Assembly (NCBI GenBank): GCA_030407005.1
Contig: JAUDYN010000010.1
Location: 186,001-250,000, forward strand
DNA: 64,000 bases
Direction: 5' to 3'
DNA from: Desarmillaria ectypa
Lineage: Eukaryota; Basidiomycota; Agaricomycetes; Agaricales; Physalacriaceae
Shown here: positions 43,499 through 55,319 of the stretch, in pieces
Position numbering within the stretch: position 1 is the first letter of the stretch
Layout of the letters: every line of letters begins with the position of its first letter
Program-made: the position numbers and the translations under genes
Notes under the pieces: generated by a model
Databases searched by the model: none
What the model saw: the letters and a program-made list of their open reading frames with translations, nothing else
Told to the model about the DNA's origin: nothing

Positions 43499-45346
43499 GA
43501 ACTAGTGGAATACCACTTCGTTCTTCAACATAAAGCTGGAACCACGAACCAGAAGGCTGACCTTCTTAGCTGACGGGATGATCATGACCAAGGAAAGGAA
43601 GACAATCAGAACATAATTGTCCTTTCCCCTGAACACTTCTGGGCATTAGTACTGCCCACAATTGAGGAATGACTCACGCATATAAGAGATGCAACAAGAC
43701 AGAAGGAGCAATGGGATCAAGGGATCGAGAAATCCTTGAATCATGAATGAGGGATCACCCAGGAGAATGAACTCCTGTGGTATGATGGACGAGTCTACAT
43801 TCCTAACGACTCTATCCTATGTGGTGAAATTATATCACAATTCCATGATCATATCACTGCTGGACATCCAGGAATCACCAAGACCAAAGAACTCATCCTT
43901 CGCGAATATTGGTGGCTGAAGATGAAGAAAGACATCAAATCTTACATCAAGGGATGTGAGACTTGTCAACGAATGAAGAGTGATATGCAGGCCAAGGCTG
44001 CGCCTCTTCATCCGAATGTAATACCAGATACACCATGGACCCACATCTCAGTCGACATGGTCACTGGACTACCCGAATCAGAAGGATTCAATGCTCTATT
44101 AGTCATTGTAGATCGATTCTCCAAGAACATTCTCCTCATTCCATGCAACGAGGAGTTGTCCACAGAAGGATGGGCGCTGATGCTTCACAATCATGTATAT
44201 GCCAAGCATGGGATGCCACAGGTGGTCATATCAGACAGAGGACCACAATTCATTTCAGCATTCATGAAGGAACTCTACCAAATGCTAAACATCACGCAGA
44301 ACGCCTCGATGGCATACCACCCTCAAACAGATGGACAAACAGAGAGGGTAAATCAAGAAGTTGAAAAGTATCTTTGAATCTTTGTCAACCATCAACAGAC
44401 CGACTGGGTAGCATGGCTACCTCTTGCAGAATTCACCCATAATAACTGAGTCCATTCAGCCATGGGCAAAAGTCCATTCATGGTCCTATATGGATGCAAT
44501 CCCCGACTCATTCCTGAGTCAATCCAGAAAACCAGCTTTGCAAATCCCACAGTGGTAGACTTCACCGAAATGATGGCCAAGGTCCATAAGGAAGTCCATG
44601 ACACCTTGGAAAAGGCCATGGCACAAATGAAAGTGCAATACAACAAGTGAAAGCAGACTCCACAGGAGTATTGAATTAGAGATAAGGTATGGCTAGAGAC
44701 CACCAACCTTCATCTTCCTCAACCAAAGAAGAAGCTCGATGACAAGCGAACAGGACCATTCGAGATCATTGAAAAGTCAGGAGCAGCAGTGTACAAGTTA
44801 AAACTGCCACCCCATTGGAAGATTCATCCTCGGTTCAACAAGAAGCTGTTAACTTCCTACGTTGAACCTTCATTCTTGAACCAACAGTCGCCGCCGCCTC
44901 TTCCCTTAGACCTCGTTGATGGTTAAGAAGAATACAAGATTGAAGAAATCTTGGATTCACGCACCAGGAAGGTACGATCCAAGAGAGGACAACCGTCTAG
45001 GGAAGTCACAGACTACCTAGTCAAATGGAAAGGATGGACCTGTGAACACAATTCATGGGTTTGAGAGAACAAGATGATGAACGCCTTGGAAGTGATCCAA
45101 GAGTATCAGGCCAGTGTAAACCATGCTGTATACACTCCAAAAATCACAACCAAGAACAAAATAGTGGTCAAGATACTGGACCACAAATATTTGGAACATG
45201 GCGACACAGCCTACCTCGCCAAAAGAAAAGATGGATACACGAAATGGATCATCAATCCAGATGAGAACATATGGAAGAATTTGATTGATCAGTACTGGAT
45301 CAGTCAAATCCCAACACAGTTCGACACCCCTATGGAAGAATCTTAG
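43499..45346 (+). pseudogene. Fragment F pol: end of RNase H, integrase and chromodomain, broken
   Basis: Plus-strand 3' half of a chromovirus Pol. It opens within the RNase H/connection region at ELVEYHFVLQHKAG, continues with the zinc-binding part (HHITAGHPG-like and CETCQRMK), the catalytic core blocks VDMVTGLP, VDRFSKN and VISDRGPQF, TDGQTERVNQE, and the chromodomain (DYLVKWKGWT near 45010). In-frame stops occur, for example at 44376, 44448 and 44648. Stop at 45344-45346. RT and everything before it are absent. Confidence 0.88.
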
Positions 45347-45378
45347 CAGTTGGGACAACTGCTTTAACAAGGGGGTAA

Positions 45379-45803
45379 TGTTATGATTTTTCCATTTATC
45401 TTATCTTATCTGAGTCATATTCATGACTCATCCATCTAATCTGTCCAAAGAATCTGACTCGTATCCAGCTATTTGCTGGCTACAACCCTCATTCTCACCA
45501 TCTGTCACCCCAGACGTTCTCTATTGGTTCTATGATCCTCTCAGATTGTCCTACTTTGACACTGTTTGTGCATGGACTCTAGCATTTCATCTATATATAA
45601 CGCCGTAGAAATACTATATAAGTAGAGTAAACTACACAGTTGTACTCTATCTCTTGTTTAAATTACAATCATATACTCCTTGTCTGCACTACACAGAAGA
45701 CTCTAAGCTTCTATCTCTCACATTGGGTGATCGTTTGAATGCATAATGGCTCAGAGAGATCAGCTGATGGTCCCAAGTCATATGCCCAGGGCAGTACCAA
45801 ACA
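45379..45803 (+). repeat. Element F 3' LTR
   Basis: 425 bp, TGTTATG...CAAACA, same family as the A LTRs in reverse orientation. Confidence 0.9.
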
Positions 45804-47116
45804 CTGATAGGGGTGATAACCTTGGTGATATGCCCAGTGATGCAGGGGCGAGTCAGGAAGTGGTCATGGGGGTGTGACTGGGGTATCTGGGGGATGATCC
45901 AGATGTATTTCATATTGGGGCTGGTGGTAATCCAGCCCGCTGTAATAACCTGTATTGTAGGTTAAAGTATCATACTGGGGCCTTTGCCCCCAATCACTCC
46001 TCTCTTGCCACTTCCAGCCTCCATAAGTGCTGGAGGGTCCTCTCCAGTTCCCGCTGCTCCTCTGGATCTTGGGGCCAAAGCCCTGGAAATAGATCCCCTG
46101 TGGAGGGGTGGAATATGCTCCAGTCACAATTGGCACGAATCCAGGTGGCGACGATGTCAGCCCTGTTGGGGCCCTGTATTGGGACTCGAATGGGGTCCCC
46201 TCGATTGAGGGCCAGCCACTCATCCATTTTGATTCTGGGCTCATCTCAGAGGTCTCTTGCTTCAATGTCTTGGTGTCAAACTTCCCACGCAGCAGTTCTG
46301 AAGGGTCCGAAGAGCCTTTGATCGACCTCGGAGAGGTCAGGCCATATGAAATCCCCCCCATTTGGGTTGAAGGGGTCATTGGGGGTATGGGGAGGGGCTG
46401 GGGTTGGGGCATCATACTCCCCATTGGACTTGCTATCAGAGATTTTGATAACGGGGAGCAAGGAGGTGGAGATTGAGCCTCCTTGGGGCCAGGTTTCATG
46501 GCCCCAGGGGCCATAAGGGTGGTTTCGATCCATGGTGGGATTGTTGGGGTTTTGGGGTCCATGGAAGGACCCATTGTCATTGTCGCTGTCAGGCGATGGA
46601 GATCGAGATCATACCCTCCAGTGTTGCTGGCAGAGGGCAGGGGTTGCAGGATGAGGGGGTGGACTGGGGTATGGGGGTGGGGTGTCATCGAGCACAAGCC
46701 GAACGTCCCACACATATTCTTGGGCCGCTGTGTAGGTGGTGGAGGGTTGTTCTATCTGGTACTGGAGTAGAACTGCTTGTGCATTATGTGCATGGGCAGA
46801 GGAGGGCCCAGGAGTCAGAGGCCTCGAATCTGTACTCCCCTCAGAGGAGGAGGCAATCGTGAACTGGGTGTGGGGGCAGATGAGTGGTACTGCCTCTTGC
46901 TCTCCCAGTCTTGCAGGGGGTAGCTCCCAGGGAACGACATGGTCTGGGTGGTGGTGTGGGTTGTCAGGCTTGCCTTTGTTGGAGCAAAGCCTGGAGTTCT
47001 TCCTCGTAGAGTAATACGGCGAGGACCATGAAAAAAGTTAACAATATGGCACTGCTGATGGCAATGCCAAGTGAGATGATTCAGGGTTCTGAGTGGTTGT
47101 TTTCTTCTTCAGGCAT
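45804..47116 (-). pseudogene. Element A 5' leader frame: hydrophobic helix and Pro-rich region, broken
   Basis: Starts at ATG 47116, 27 bp from the 5' LTR. After a stop that was probably CGA, it reads SLGIAI then a hydrophobic stretch ending FFMVLAVLLYEEE (about 47080-47000), a likely membrane-spanning helix followed by an acidic stretch. A frame change leads to a Pro-rich part with DDTPPPYPSPP (about 46685-46655). A long frame (46715-45864) then has IPPWIETTLM and many Pro, Gly, Tyr and Gln residues, and WGQRPQYDT, continuing toward gag. Element B has the same order. The CTGAT at 45804 is where F inserted. Confidence 0.7.
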
Positions 47117-47143
47117 GAAGAAGCAAGGGAATCTCTTGTTTAA

Positions 47144-47566
47144 TGTTAGGTACCACCTTGGGCACATGACTTGGGATGTCAGCTGATATCTCTGGGCTGT
47201 TATGCATTTGAACAATCACCCATATAGAGATATAGAAGCTTTAGTCTTTAGTGTGGTGCAAGTCAAGGAGTATATGGTTTGAATTTAAACAAGAGATAGA
47301 GTACAACTGTGTAGTTTACTCTACTTATATAGTATTTCTATGGTGTTATATATAGATGAAACGCTATAGTCCATGCACAAATAGTGTCGAAGTATGGTGG
47401 TCTGGAAGGATCATACAACCAGTAGAAAGCATCTAGGGTGATAGATGGTGAGAATGAGGATGGTAACCGGCGAGTAGCTGGATACAAGTTGGAATCAATG
47501 TTAGATTAGATGGATGAGTCATGGATATGACTTGTATAAGATAAGATAAATGGAAAAATCATAACA
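47144..47566 (-). repeat. Element A 5' LTR
   Basis: 423 bp. Ends at TAACA 47566, followed by the target duplication GACAA and then by the rest of the interrupted B LTR. Confidence 0.93.
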
Positions 47567-47571
47567 GACAA

Positions 47572-47692
47572 TTGGTGGGAATGAGGGCAACAGTCAGCGA
47601 GTGGTTGGATACAAGTCAGAATCGATGGTTGATTAGATGGCTGAGTCATGGGTATGACTCAGATAAGATTAGATAACGGAAAAATCGTAACA
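47572..47692 (-). repeat. Element B 3' LTR, second piece
   Basis: 121 bp from TTGGTGGGAATGAG to CGTAACA, the continuation of 37134-37428. Followed by the purine tract of B. Confidence 0.92.
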
Positions 47693-47724
47693 TTACCCCC
47701 TTGTTAAAGCAGTCATCCTGACTG

Positions 47725-50700
47725 CTAAGGTTCCTCTTCTGGGGTGTTGAACTGTGTTTCAATTTGACTGATCCAGTACTGATCAGTCAGCTTTTTCCAT
47801 AGCTTCTCATCTGGATTGATGATCCATTTGGTGTATCCATCTTTTTGTTCAGCGAGATATGCTATGTCACTATTTTCCAAGTATTCATGGTCTAGGATCT
47901 TGACCACTGCTTTATCCTTGGTTACGATTTTTGGAGTGTATATAGTGTGGTTAATGCTGGCCTGGTACTCTTTGATCGCTTCCATGGCATTCGTCATCTC
48001 GTTTTCTTGGACCCATGAATTGTGTTCTTGAGTCCATCCCTTCCATTTGACCAGATAGTCCATGACTTCTCTGGATAGTTGTCCTCTTTTTGAGCATACT
48101 TTCTGAGTGCATGAGTCCAAAACTTCTTTGATTTCATATTCCTCTTGACCGTTGATGAGGTCTGGAGGAGGAGGCAGCAGTTGTTGTTGATTCGGAAATG
48201 AAGGTTTGATGTAGGGAGTTAACAGCTTTTTGTTGAATCAGGGGTGAATCTTCCAATGAGGTGGCAGATTTAGCTTGTAGGCTGCTCCCCCTGACTTCTC
48301 GATGATTTCAAACAGTCCAGTTCATTTATCATTGAGTTTCTTCTTGGGTCGTAGAAGATGCAGGTTGGTGGTATCGAGCCAAACCTTGTCACCAACTTGG
48401 TATTCCTGTGATGGTTGTTTTCATTTGTTGTATTGCACCTTCATTTGTGCTGCAACCTTCTCCAAGGCATTGTGTACTTCTTTATGGACCTTGGCCATTG
48501 TCTTGGTGAAGTTGACAGCCACAGGATTCATGAAGCTGGTTTTCTGGATTGACTTGGGAATGAGTCAAGGATTGCATCCATATAGAACCATGAAAGGACT
48601 CTTGCCCATGGCTGAATGGATTTGGTTGTTGTGAGCAAATTCTGCAAGAGGTAACCATGTGACCCAGTCTATTTGTTGATGGTTGACAAAGATATGAAGA
48701 TACTTTTCTACCTCCTGATTGACTCTTTCTGTTTGTCCATCCATCTGGGGATGATACACCATTGAGGCATTTTGTGTGATGTTCAGCATTTGGTAAAGTT
48801 CCTTCATGAATGCGGATATGAACTGAGGTCCTCGGTCAGAGATGACCACTTGTGGCATTCCATGCTTTGCATATACATGGTTGCGGAGCATCAGCACCCA
48901 TCCTTCAGCAGATAATTCCTCATTACATGGAATGAGGATTATGTTCTTGGAAAATCAGTCCATGATGACAAGTAAGGCATTGAAGCCTTCTGATTCTGGA
49001 AGGCCAGTGACCATGTCAACAGAGATATGTGTCCATGGAGTATCTGGGATTGCATTGGGGTGAAGAGGCGTGGCTTTGGCCTGTGTGTCACTCTTCATTC
49101 ATTGACAAGTTTTGCATCCTTTGATGTAGGATTCGACATCCTTTTTCATCTTGGGCCACCAATACTTGCAAAGAATGAGTTCCTTGGTCTTGGCGATTCC
49201 TGGATGACCTGTGGTGATATGGTTGTGATATTGTGAAATGATTTCACCACGAAGGGAGGGCTCTTTGAGAATATAGACTTGCCCATCATACCACAGGATT
49301 TTGTCTTCTTGGGTGATTCCTCATTCGTGATTGAGGGATTTCTCAATCCCTTGGTCCCATTGATTCTTTTGTTGGGTTGCGTCTCTTATATGCATGATTC
49401 ATTCTTTGGTAGTGGGCAATATTAATGCCCAAAAGTGCTCTGGGGACAAGACAACTATGTCTTGATTGTCTTCCTTTCCTTGATCATGATTGTCTTGTTG
49501 ACTGAGAAGATCTGCCTTCTTGTTGGCGATCCCAGCTTTGTGTTGAAGCACAAAGTGGTATTCAGCCAATTCTGTAACCCATTGAGCTTGTCAGTGGTTC
49601 AATTTCTGTGGTTTTCAGAAATACTGAAGGTTTTGATGATCCATCCAGATTTCGATGGTTTCTTTGGTGCCCATAAGATAATGATGCCACTCTTCTAATG
49701 CTAGCATGATTGCTAGTAACTCCTTGTCATAGATCTCATAGTTGCACTCAGTGACTGTCAATGCTTTTGACATGAAAGCAACCAGTCTCCATTTTCCGTT
49801 CTGTTCTTGGCTTAGAACAGCACTGATAGCTCTATCACTGGTGTCAGCTTCTACTTGAAATTTCCCATCATCCGAGGGAATTGTTAAGACTATGTTCATT
49901 GTCATCAACTTCTTGAGCTGTGAGAACACTTGTTCTTGATCTGGTCCCCACATCCAGTCTACCTTTCTGGTTAACTGGGTAAGGGGATGTACAATTTTTG
50001 AGTGATCACAGATGAATTTTCAGTAAAAGTTCATGAAGCCTAAGAAGGATTGGAGTTCCTTCTTTTTTGTGGGAGTGGGCCACTCTGCTATTCCTGCAAT
50101 CTTGACTGGGTCCATGCGAATAGCATCTTCGCTGATGATGACATCCAGGTATTCAGTTTCAAGTACTTCAAACTCGCATTTCTCAGCTTTGAGGAACAAC
50201 TTGTTTTCTTGAAGGCATTGGAGCACTTGTTGAACAATGATCTGGTGTTCAGATAGGGATTTAGTGAAGACAAGGATGTCATTGAGATAAATGGTAGCTT
50301 TTCCTCCAGTGATTAGATCCTTGAAAATATCATTCGTCATCCACTGGAATGTGGCTGGTGAGTTCATAAGGCTGAAGAACATAACTGTTGGCTCAAAGAG
50401 TCCCCAATTAGTTCTAAATGCTGCCTTTTCTTCATCTCCATCTCAGATGCAGACATTGTTATATCCCCATCAAACATCTAACTTGGAGAAATACTTTGCT
50501 TCCTGTAGTTTGTCAATGAGTTCAGAAATCAGGGGAAGGGGATAATGATTCTTGATCGTCATTTCGTTCAGTTTGTGATAATCCTGAACTGGTCATAATG
50601 AGCCATCCTTTTTCTTAATGAAGAAGAAGGGGGAGGCAAATGGGGATTTCGAGGGATGAATTCATCCCAAGTCTAAGTTCTTGTCGAGGAACTTGTCAAG

Positions 50701-51960
50701 TTGTTCTTGCTTGTTTCGATTGAGCAGATAGACTTTGCAGTCTAACATGGATTTCACATTGGGAATCAGCTCAATAGCATGATCCCAGGGTCTTCATTCT
50801 GGTAGATCATCAAAGCTTTCTTTTGAGAATAAATCTCTAAAGCTTTGATACTGAGGGGGTATGAGCTCTTCAAAGGTTTGCTTTGGTTTCTTGGCATTTG
50901 CTGCTGCCACCAGTTCATTTGCATGATGGACTGCCCTAAGAATGATTTCTTCTTGCATGTGAATGGCAAGAATACTTTCACCTTCTTCTAACTCTTCATC
51001 CCATCGATCTTCTTTATCTGTGTCTGGAAGAGGGAGATGATTTTTGATGCAATGGCATCATCCAAACATCATGGTTCCTGTTTTCCAGTTGATGAAAGGA
51101 TTGTGGCATTTAAGCCAGTCGTGGCCCAGGTATACAGTCTTGGAACTGAGGTCAGTGACCACAAGGTCAATTCATTCACTGTGGTCTCCAATGGTCATTT
51201 GGAGTTCCACAAATTCAGTTATGTCACCCGCCTTGTTACGGGTCCCATCTGCATTATATACAGGAATGGGAGAGGCAGCTTTTTGGGTATCCAACTAGTG
51301 TTGTTGGACATAGGTTTGGTTGATAGAGCTGCCTGTGCAACCACTATCCAACAATGCTTGGGTTGTCAACATCTTCTTTCTAGTGCAAGGAGAGAGTTGG
51401 ATATCCACCAAGAGATCTCATCCTGAGCTCTTAGTTCCATGGATATAATGAATTGGTTTGTGGAGTTTATAGAGTTGCTCATATGCAAGACTCTCTCCAG
51501 TTCTCAAGCTCTGGACGAGCTCATCAGTTATCTTTCTGAGTCATTTTGGGTGAACCTAAATGGAGAGAACAGCTTTGGCAACTGCCAAGTTCTTGGAACT
51601 GCAAATGGTGTGCAGAGTCCAGTCGATCCCAAATGGTTTGTACCATTGGTGATCATGTGCCTCCAGTACTGGCAGGACTTCAAGGTTTGGTGCTCCCTGA
51701 TTAGGCAAGACTTCAGATTTCAGTACCCCCTTGTTAGGCAGGATTTTGGGTTTTGGTGCTTCCCATTTGGGCAAGACTTTGAGTATCAGGGTACTGGCTT
51801 TGGACTGGCTGACTTGCCATAGTCTAAAGGCAGTGTCGTCTTCCTCATTGGGTACTTCACAGATGGTGGTGGTTCTACTGGCATGCCCCCTCTTTACTGC
51901 CTGGGCACTAGCGGCTTCCCCCTGTTCTTTGGCTTTAGTTCACTTGGGAACTTGCCAGGA
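47725..51960 (-). pseudogene. Element B pol, broken
   Basis: Same domain order as in A: protease (LLDSGCTGS near 51350), RT about 50900-49990 with YLND in place of YLDD at 50278-50289, RNase H (YEIYDKELLAI near 49735), integrase (VISDRGPQF at about 48845-48819, DGQTERVNQE near 48725), and chromodomain (DYLVKWKGWT near 48060-48031). The stop is at 47725. There are numerous in-frame stops and few CG pairs. The element is dead in cis. Confidence 0.9.
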
Positions 51961-53880
51961 CTCAGGAGGAGTCTGGTTTTAGCTTGAGGCATTCAAGGTT
52001 CCATTTCTACTATCAGTTCCAGCAGAGTACTGAGCTTTTGTGGCTGAGGTGAATCTCATCAGCATTGCCATTGGCTGCACTACTGGCTGTTCTCCCACCG
52101 GTCCAGATAGCATGTGGCCCTGCTCTTGGCCTTGGTGAGAGGCACTCTCCTGGTCCCCCGCTGACCCTGGCAAGGCTGGTGGACTTGATTCTCTGCTTGA
52201 GGAGGATACTGAGGCATTCGGACTTCTGGGAGGCCCGAAGGAGTCCTGCCTACTACCCTCTGCCTATGGCTGATTGCTCAGCAGCATATCTGCTGAGCTG
52301 AGCTCATTGGACTTTGTGGTGGTGTCAGCACCACCTGGCAAGTCTCGCACCTCATTGGGGGCTTGGAATTCACTGTAGATTTTTATGTCAGCTTCTTGCA
52401 GGAGTATGACATACCTGTTCTTTTTTGATTCTTGAGGAGTTTTCGGCTTCAGGGTCTGTGAAGTCATAGAATATATATTCATATTTGCCCATGATTGTCT
52501 ATGTTTATAATATTCAGTCTGACCCATGGAAGCTGAGGACTCACCTTCTTGAGACTTGGTCGAGCAAGGGGAATCGAACTCTTGTCGACCTAGTCTTTTG
52601 CCTCTTTGATCTTGGTTGTGGCTGGCACCACTTTGTTAGTGGGCCCCAAGGATCAAATGTCCCTCAACTCTTTTCTCCTGGGGCAATCTTTGCTCAGGTG
52701 ACCTTTCTCATTGCACCTGAAGCACCTGCCCTCAGCCCTTTGCCAATCGATGTCCATGGGCTTCCCTGCCCCTCTGTATGTTATCCATCTACCAGTTCCA
52801 GCATTCCAACTGGTCCCTGTGTTGGCAATCAGCTTTGGAGCCAAGGAACTTGTCACTCCAGCAGCAGCTTTGCCGCTGGGTTGCTGTTGGTGTTGGGGAT
52901 GAGAGTCCTTCTTCTGGCCATCTCTGGGCATGCTGGTGGTCTGGTCAAAGACCCATTTTTGCTGGTGCTCCTCATACATCCTGAGGATATGCTCCTTCCA
53001 TTCTGGATATGAGCATGGAATGTTGACACCCATGTTCAAGATGAAGGTCATATAGGAGGATGGTACTCCTAAATGAATGGCCTTCACCATAGCGCTATGC
53101 TCTGCCTTATCAGTTTGTTGGCCCACTAACTTGGCCTCTTCTTTCAACTTCTGGAAGTAATGAGAGGCAGGCTGCACTCCCATCCTGAGGTCGAACATCT
53201 GCTTCTAATGGACTTCTTCAATTGTGGGGTCTTGGAATTGTCACGAGACCATATCGATGAAGTCCACCCAATCAGGATAGTGGAAGTGGGTGGCAGTCCT
53301 GTCATAAGAGTTGCCTACCCAGAATTTGGGTCTCTTGTAGACCCACCAGTCCTTGGCAGCACCCTCGAAGTGGGAGGTCATGAACAGTACCAGGTGTGAT
53401 GGCACCTGGAAGTAGTGTCGAAACACTTCAAAATAGGCAATTGCATCACCTATGAAGCATTCAATATCATTGTGATCCCCCTTAAATGGAGAGGGGACCT
53501 TGACAAGAGTAGGTTTGATGCCCAGATACAGGGCATCAGCAGCGGTGTTCCTGATGGGGTTGGGAATAGGGTTGGGAGGACCCTTGCTGGGGGGCAGTCT
53601 TGGGATTGAATATCGATCAAGCCTTGGACCCTGGTAGCCTCTTGGCAGCTCCGAGAGTCTGCCCCTGTCAGGCTCCTTCCCTTTGTCTTGGTCATGGAGG
53701 TAATCTGCCATCATCCTCCTGGTGGATTCCTCCCTTTCAAGCTCTTTGCACATTTCCATGATGCACTTCTCCTTTTCGGCCAGTATGGTTTTCATCTGCT
53801 GCCAAATTTCTTCTGCCATTGCTGGGGTTCTTGATGCCCCTGCAGTGGCAGTTCCTGCAGGGACATTTTCAGCTTCCATG
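51961..53880 (-). pseudogene. Element B gag with CCHC zinc knuckle, broken
   Basis: Gag frame beginning MEAENVPAG at 53879 with a coiled-coil-like KTILAEKEKCIMEMCKELER segment, then the retrotransposon Gag capsid region (SPFKGDHNDIECFIGD, HFEGAAKDWW), a Gln-rich linker, and the zinc knuckle CFRCNEKGHLSKDC at about 52725-52690. One stop interrupts near 53210 and another near 52650. A further conserved frame (52527-52264) with DLPGGADTTTKSNELSS follows; it is shared with element E and may be a Gag-Pro linker read by frameshift. Confidence 0.85.
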
Positions 53881-53939
53881 CCTTCTCCTGCCCCTGCAAA
53901 GAGAAGACTGCCACCCTGATAGGGGTGGTAGTGAGATTG

Positions 53940-55259
53940 TCATACCCGACTGTGTGGTGGTGAGTCAGGTAATGGTCTTGGTCTTGTGACTGGGGTATCC
54001 AGGGGATAATCTGGAATTGTTTCGTATTGGGGCTGGTGGTATCCCAGCCTGCCATAGTAACCTGTATCATAGGTAAATGTATTGTATTGGGGCCCTTGCC
54101 CCCATCTACTCCTCTCATCAGGTTTCCAATACCCATAAGTGTCATAAGGAGCATTCCAGCTCCCTCTGCTCATTCTCATCCTGGGCTCGAAGCCCTGGTA
54201 GTATATCCCCAATGGCAGTGGAGAATAACCGACATTCTTGGTTTGCCCATATTCAGGCACAAAGGATGGCATTGGGATCTGGACCCTGTATGGGACTTCC
54301 CCGGTTACGAGCAAGCCACTCATCCATCATTGTTCTGGGCTCATCCCAGAGGCTTCTTGCTTTGACATTCTGATGTTGGATGTCCCAGGCAGCAGCCTGG
54401 AAGGGGCCAAATAGACTCCTGTCAAACTCAGAGAGTTTGGGCCAGGTGTAGTCCCCCCCATTTGGGTTGAAGGGACTGTCAGCGGTAGTGGGAGGGGGCA
54501 GGCATGGGGCATCGAGTTCTCCATCAGACTTGTCAGAGATCTTGATGATTGGAAGGGAGGAAGTGGAGTTGGTCCCTCTCTGGGGCCAATTTTCTCTATG
54601 GGCCCAGGGCCCATAAGGGTGGTTTCAATCCATGGTGGGATCATCAGGGTTTCGGAGTCCATGGTAGGACTCATTGAGGGAGGGGGATTGGGATCAGGGG
54701 GTTACTCACCAGGAGTACGAAAGAAGGGCAGGGGTAGAGGGATGGATGGGATGGGGGTGTGGGGGCCCAGGGTAAGGGGGCAGGATGTCCTCCTCAGCCC
54801 ATATGTGCCATGCATATTCCTCGGTGATGGAGGGGGTGGGTTGTTCCATCCTGTAGTGGAGGAAGACAGCCTGAGCATTGTGCTCATTGACAGAGGAGGG
54901 CCCTGCAGTCAGGGCCCCCTCAATTGGGTTCCGTGAGGGACTGGCAGTGGGGGTCCTCTCAGTAATCGACTCCTTGGAGGAGGAGGCAATTGCGAATCTT
55001 GCTTGGAGGCAACTGAGAGGTACTGCCTCTTATTCGCCCAATTGGGTGGGGGGTAGTCCCCAGGGAATGTCATGGCTGGGATGATCGGGTGATTGGGGCA
55101 GGGGATTTGGGCAGCAAGCTCTCCTTTGTTGGAGAAGGGCTTGGATTTCTTCCTCATAGATTAGGATGGCAAGGACCATAAAAAAGGTTAAAAGTATGGC
55201 ACCACCGATTGCAATGCCAAGAGAAATGGTTCTTGGTTCTTGTCAGTTTTCCTCATTGG
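53940..55259 (-). pseudogene. Element B 5' leader frame: hydrophobic helix, Pro-rich and Tyr/Gly-rich parts, broken
   Basis: ATG at 55259, 61 bp from the 5' LTR. After one stop it reads ISLGIAIGGAILLTFFMVLA then ILIYEEEIQALLQQ (about 55220-55145). A frame from about 55030 codes for a Pro/Ser-rich stretch ending near LPPYPGPPHPHP, with a GTGAGT donor-like word at about 54716. A second long frame (54674-53940) has IPPWIETTLM, MGGTTPGP and a Tyr/Gly-rich part (YDTYGYWKPDERSRWGQ). The same modules occur in element A, so this is part of the family and not chance. It may be a spliced leader exon joined to gag. Confidence 0.65.
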
Positions 55260-55319
55260 TCATGAGGAAATTCTTTTTTACAGCTAGCATTTAGAAGCAG
55301 AAGGGTATCTTTCGACTAA

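Larger units (their letters stand above)
43499..45803 (+). mobile_element. Element F: truncated chromovirus in opposite orientation inside element A
   Basis: Pol 3' half, purine-rich tract (AAGGGGGTAA, 45369-45378) and a complete 3' LTR (45379-45803). The LTR terminus abuts CTGATAGGGG of the A leader frame, which is continuous in element B at 53919, so F inserted into A there. The expected left duplicate (CTGAT) is not present; the 5' half was lost at the junction with repeat G. Confidence 0.8.
37429..47566 (-). mobile_element. Element A: 10.1 kb rearranged chromovirus nested in the LTR of B
   Basis: Bounded by two 423-bp LTRs, with the target duplication GACAA at 37424-37428 and 47567-47571. 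The interior is a chimera: on the minus strand the 5' LTR and leader frame, then an opposite-strand fragment F (45803-43499), then repeat G (43498-42133), then protease to integrase and the 3' LTR. The gag core and zinc knuckle are missing, so it could not move on its own in its present form. Confidence 0.92.

Noticed and set aside
45984..47014. Several plus-strand frames opposite the element A leader (45984-46208, 46108-46862, 46736-47014)
   Set aside because: Gly/Trp-rich antisense shadows of the Pro-rich minus-strand frame that is conserved in element B.
52556..52590. tRNA-like 3' end on the minus strand (GTTCGATTCC followed by CTCGACCA)
   Set aside because: It resembles a T-arm and CCA end, but no D or anticodon arm lies upstream, and the same sequence occurs in the gag region of element E near 730-760, so it is part of the retrotransposon and not a tRNA gene.
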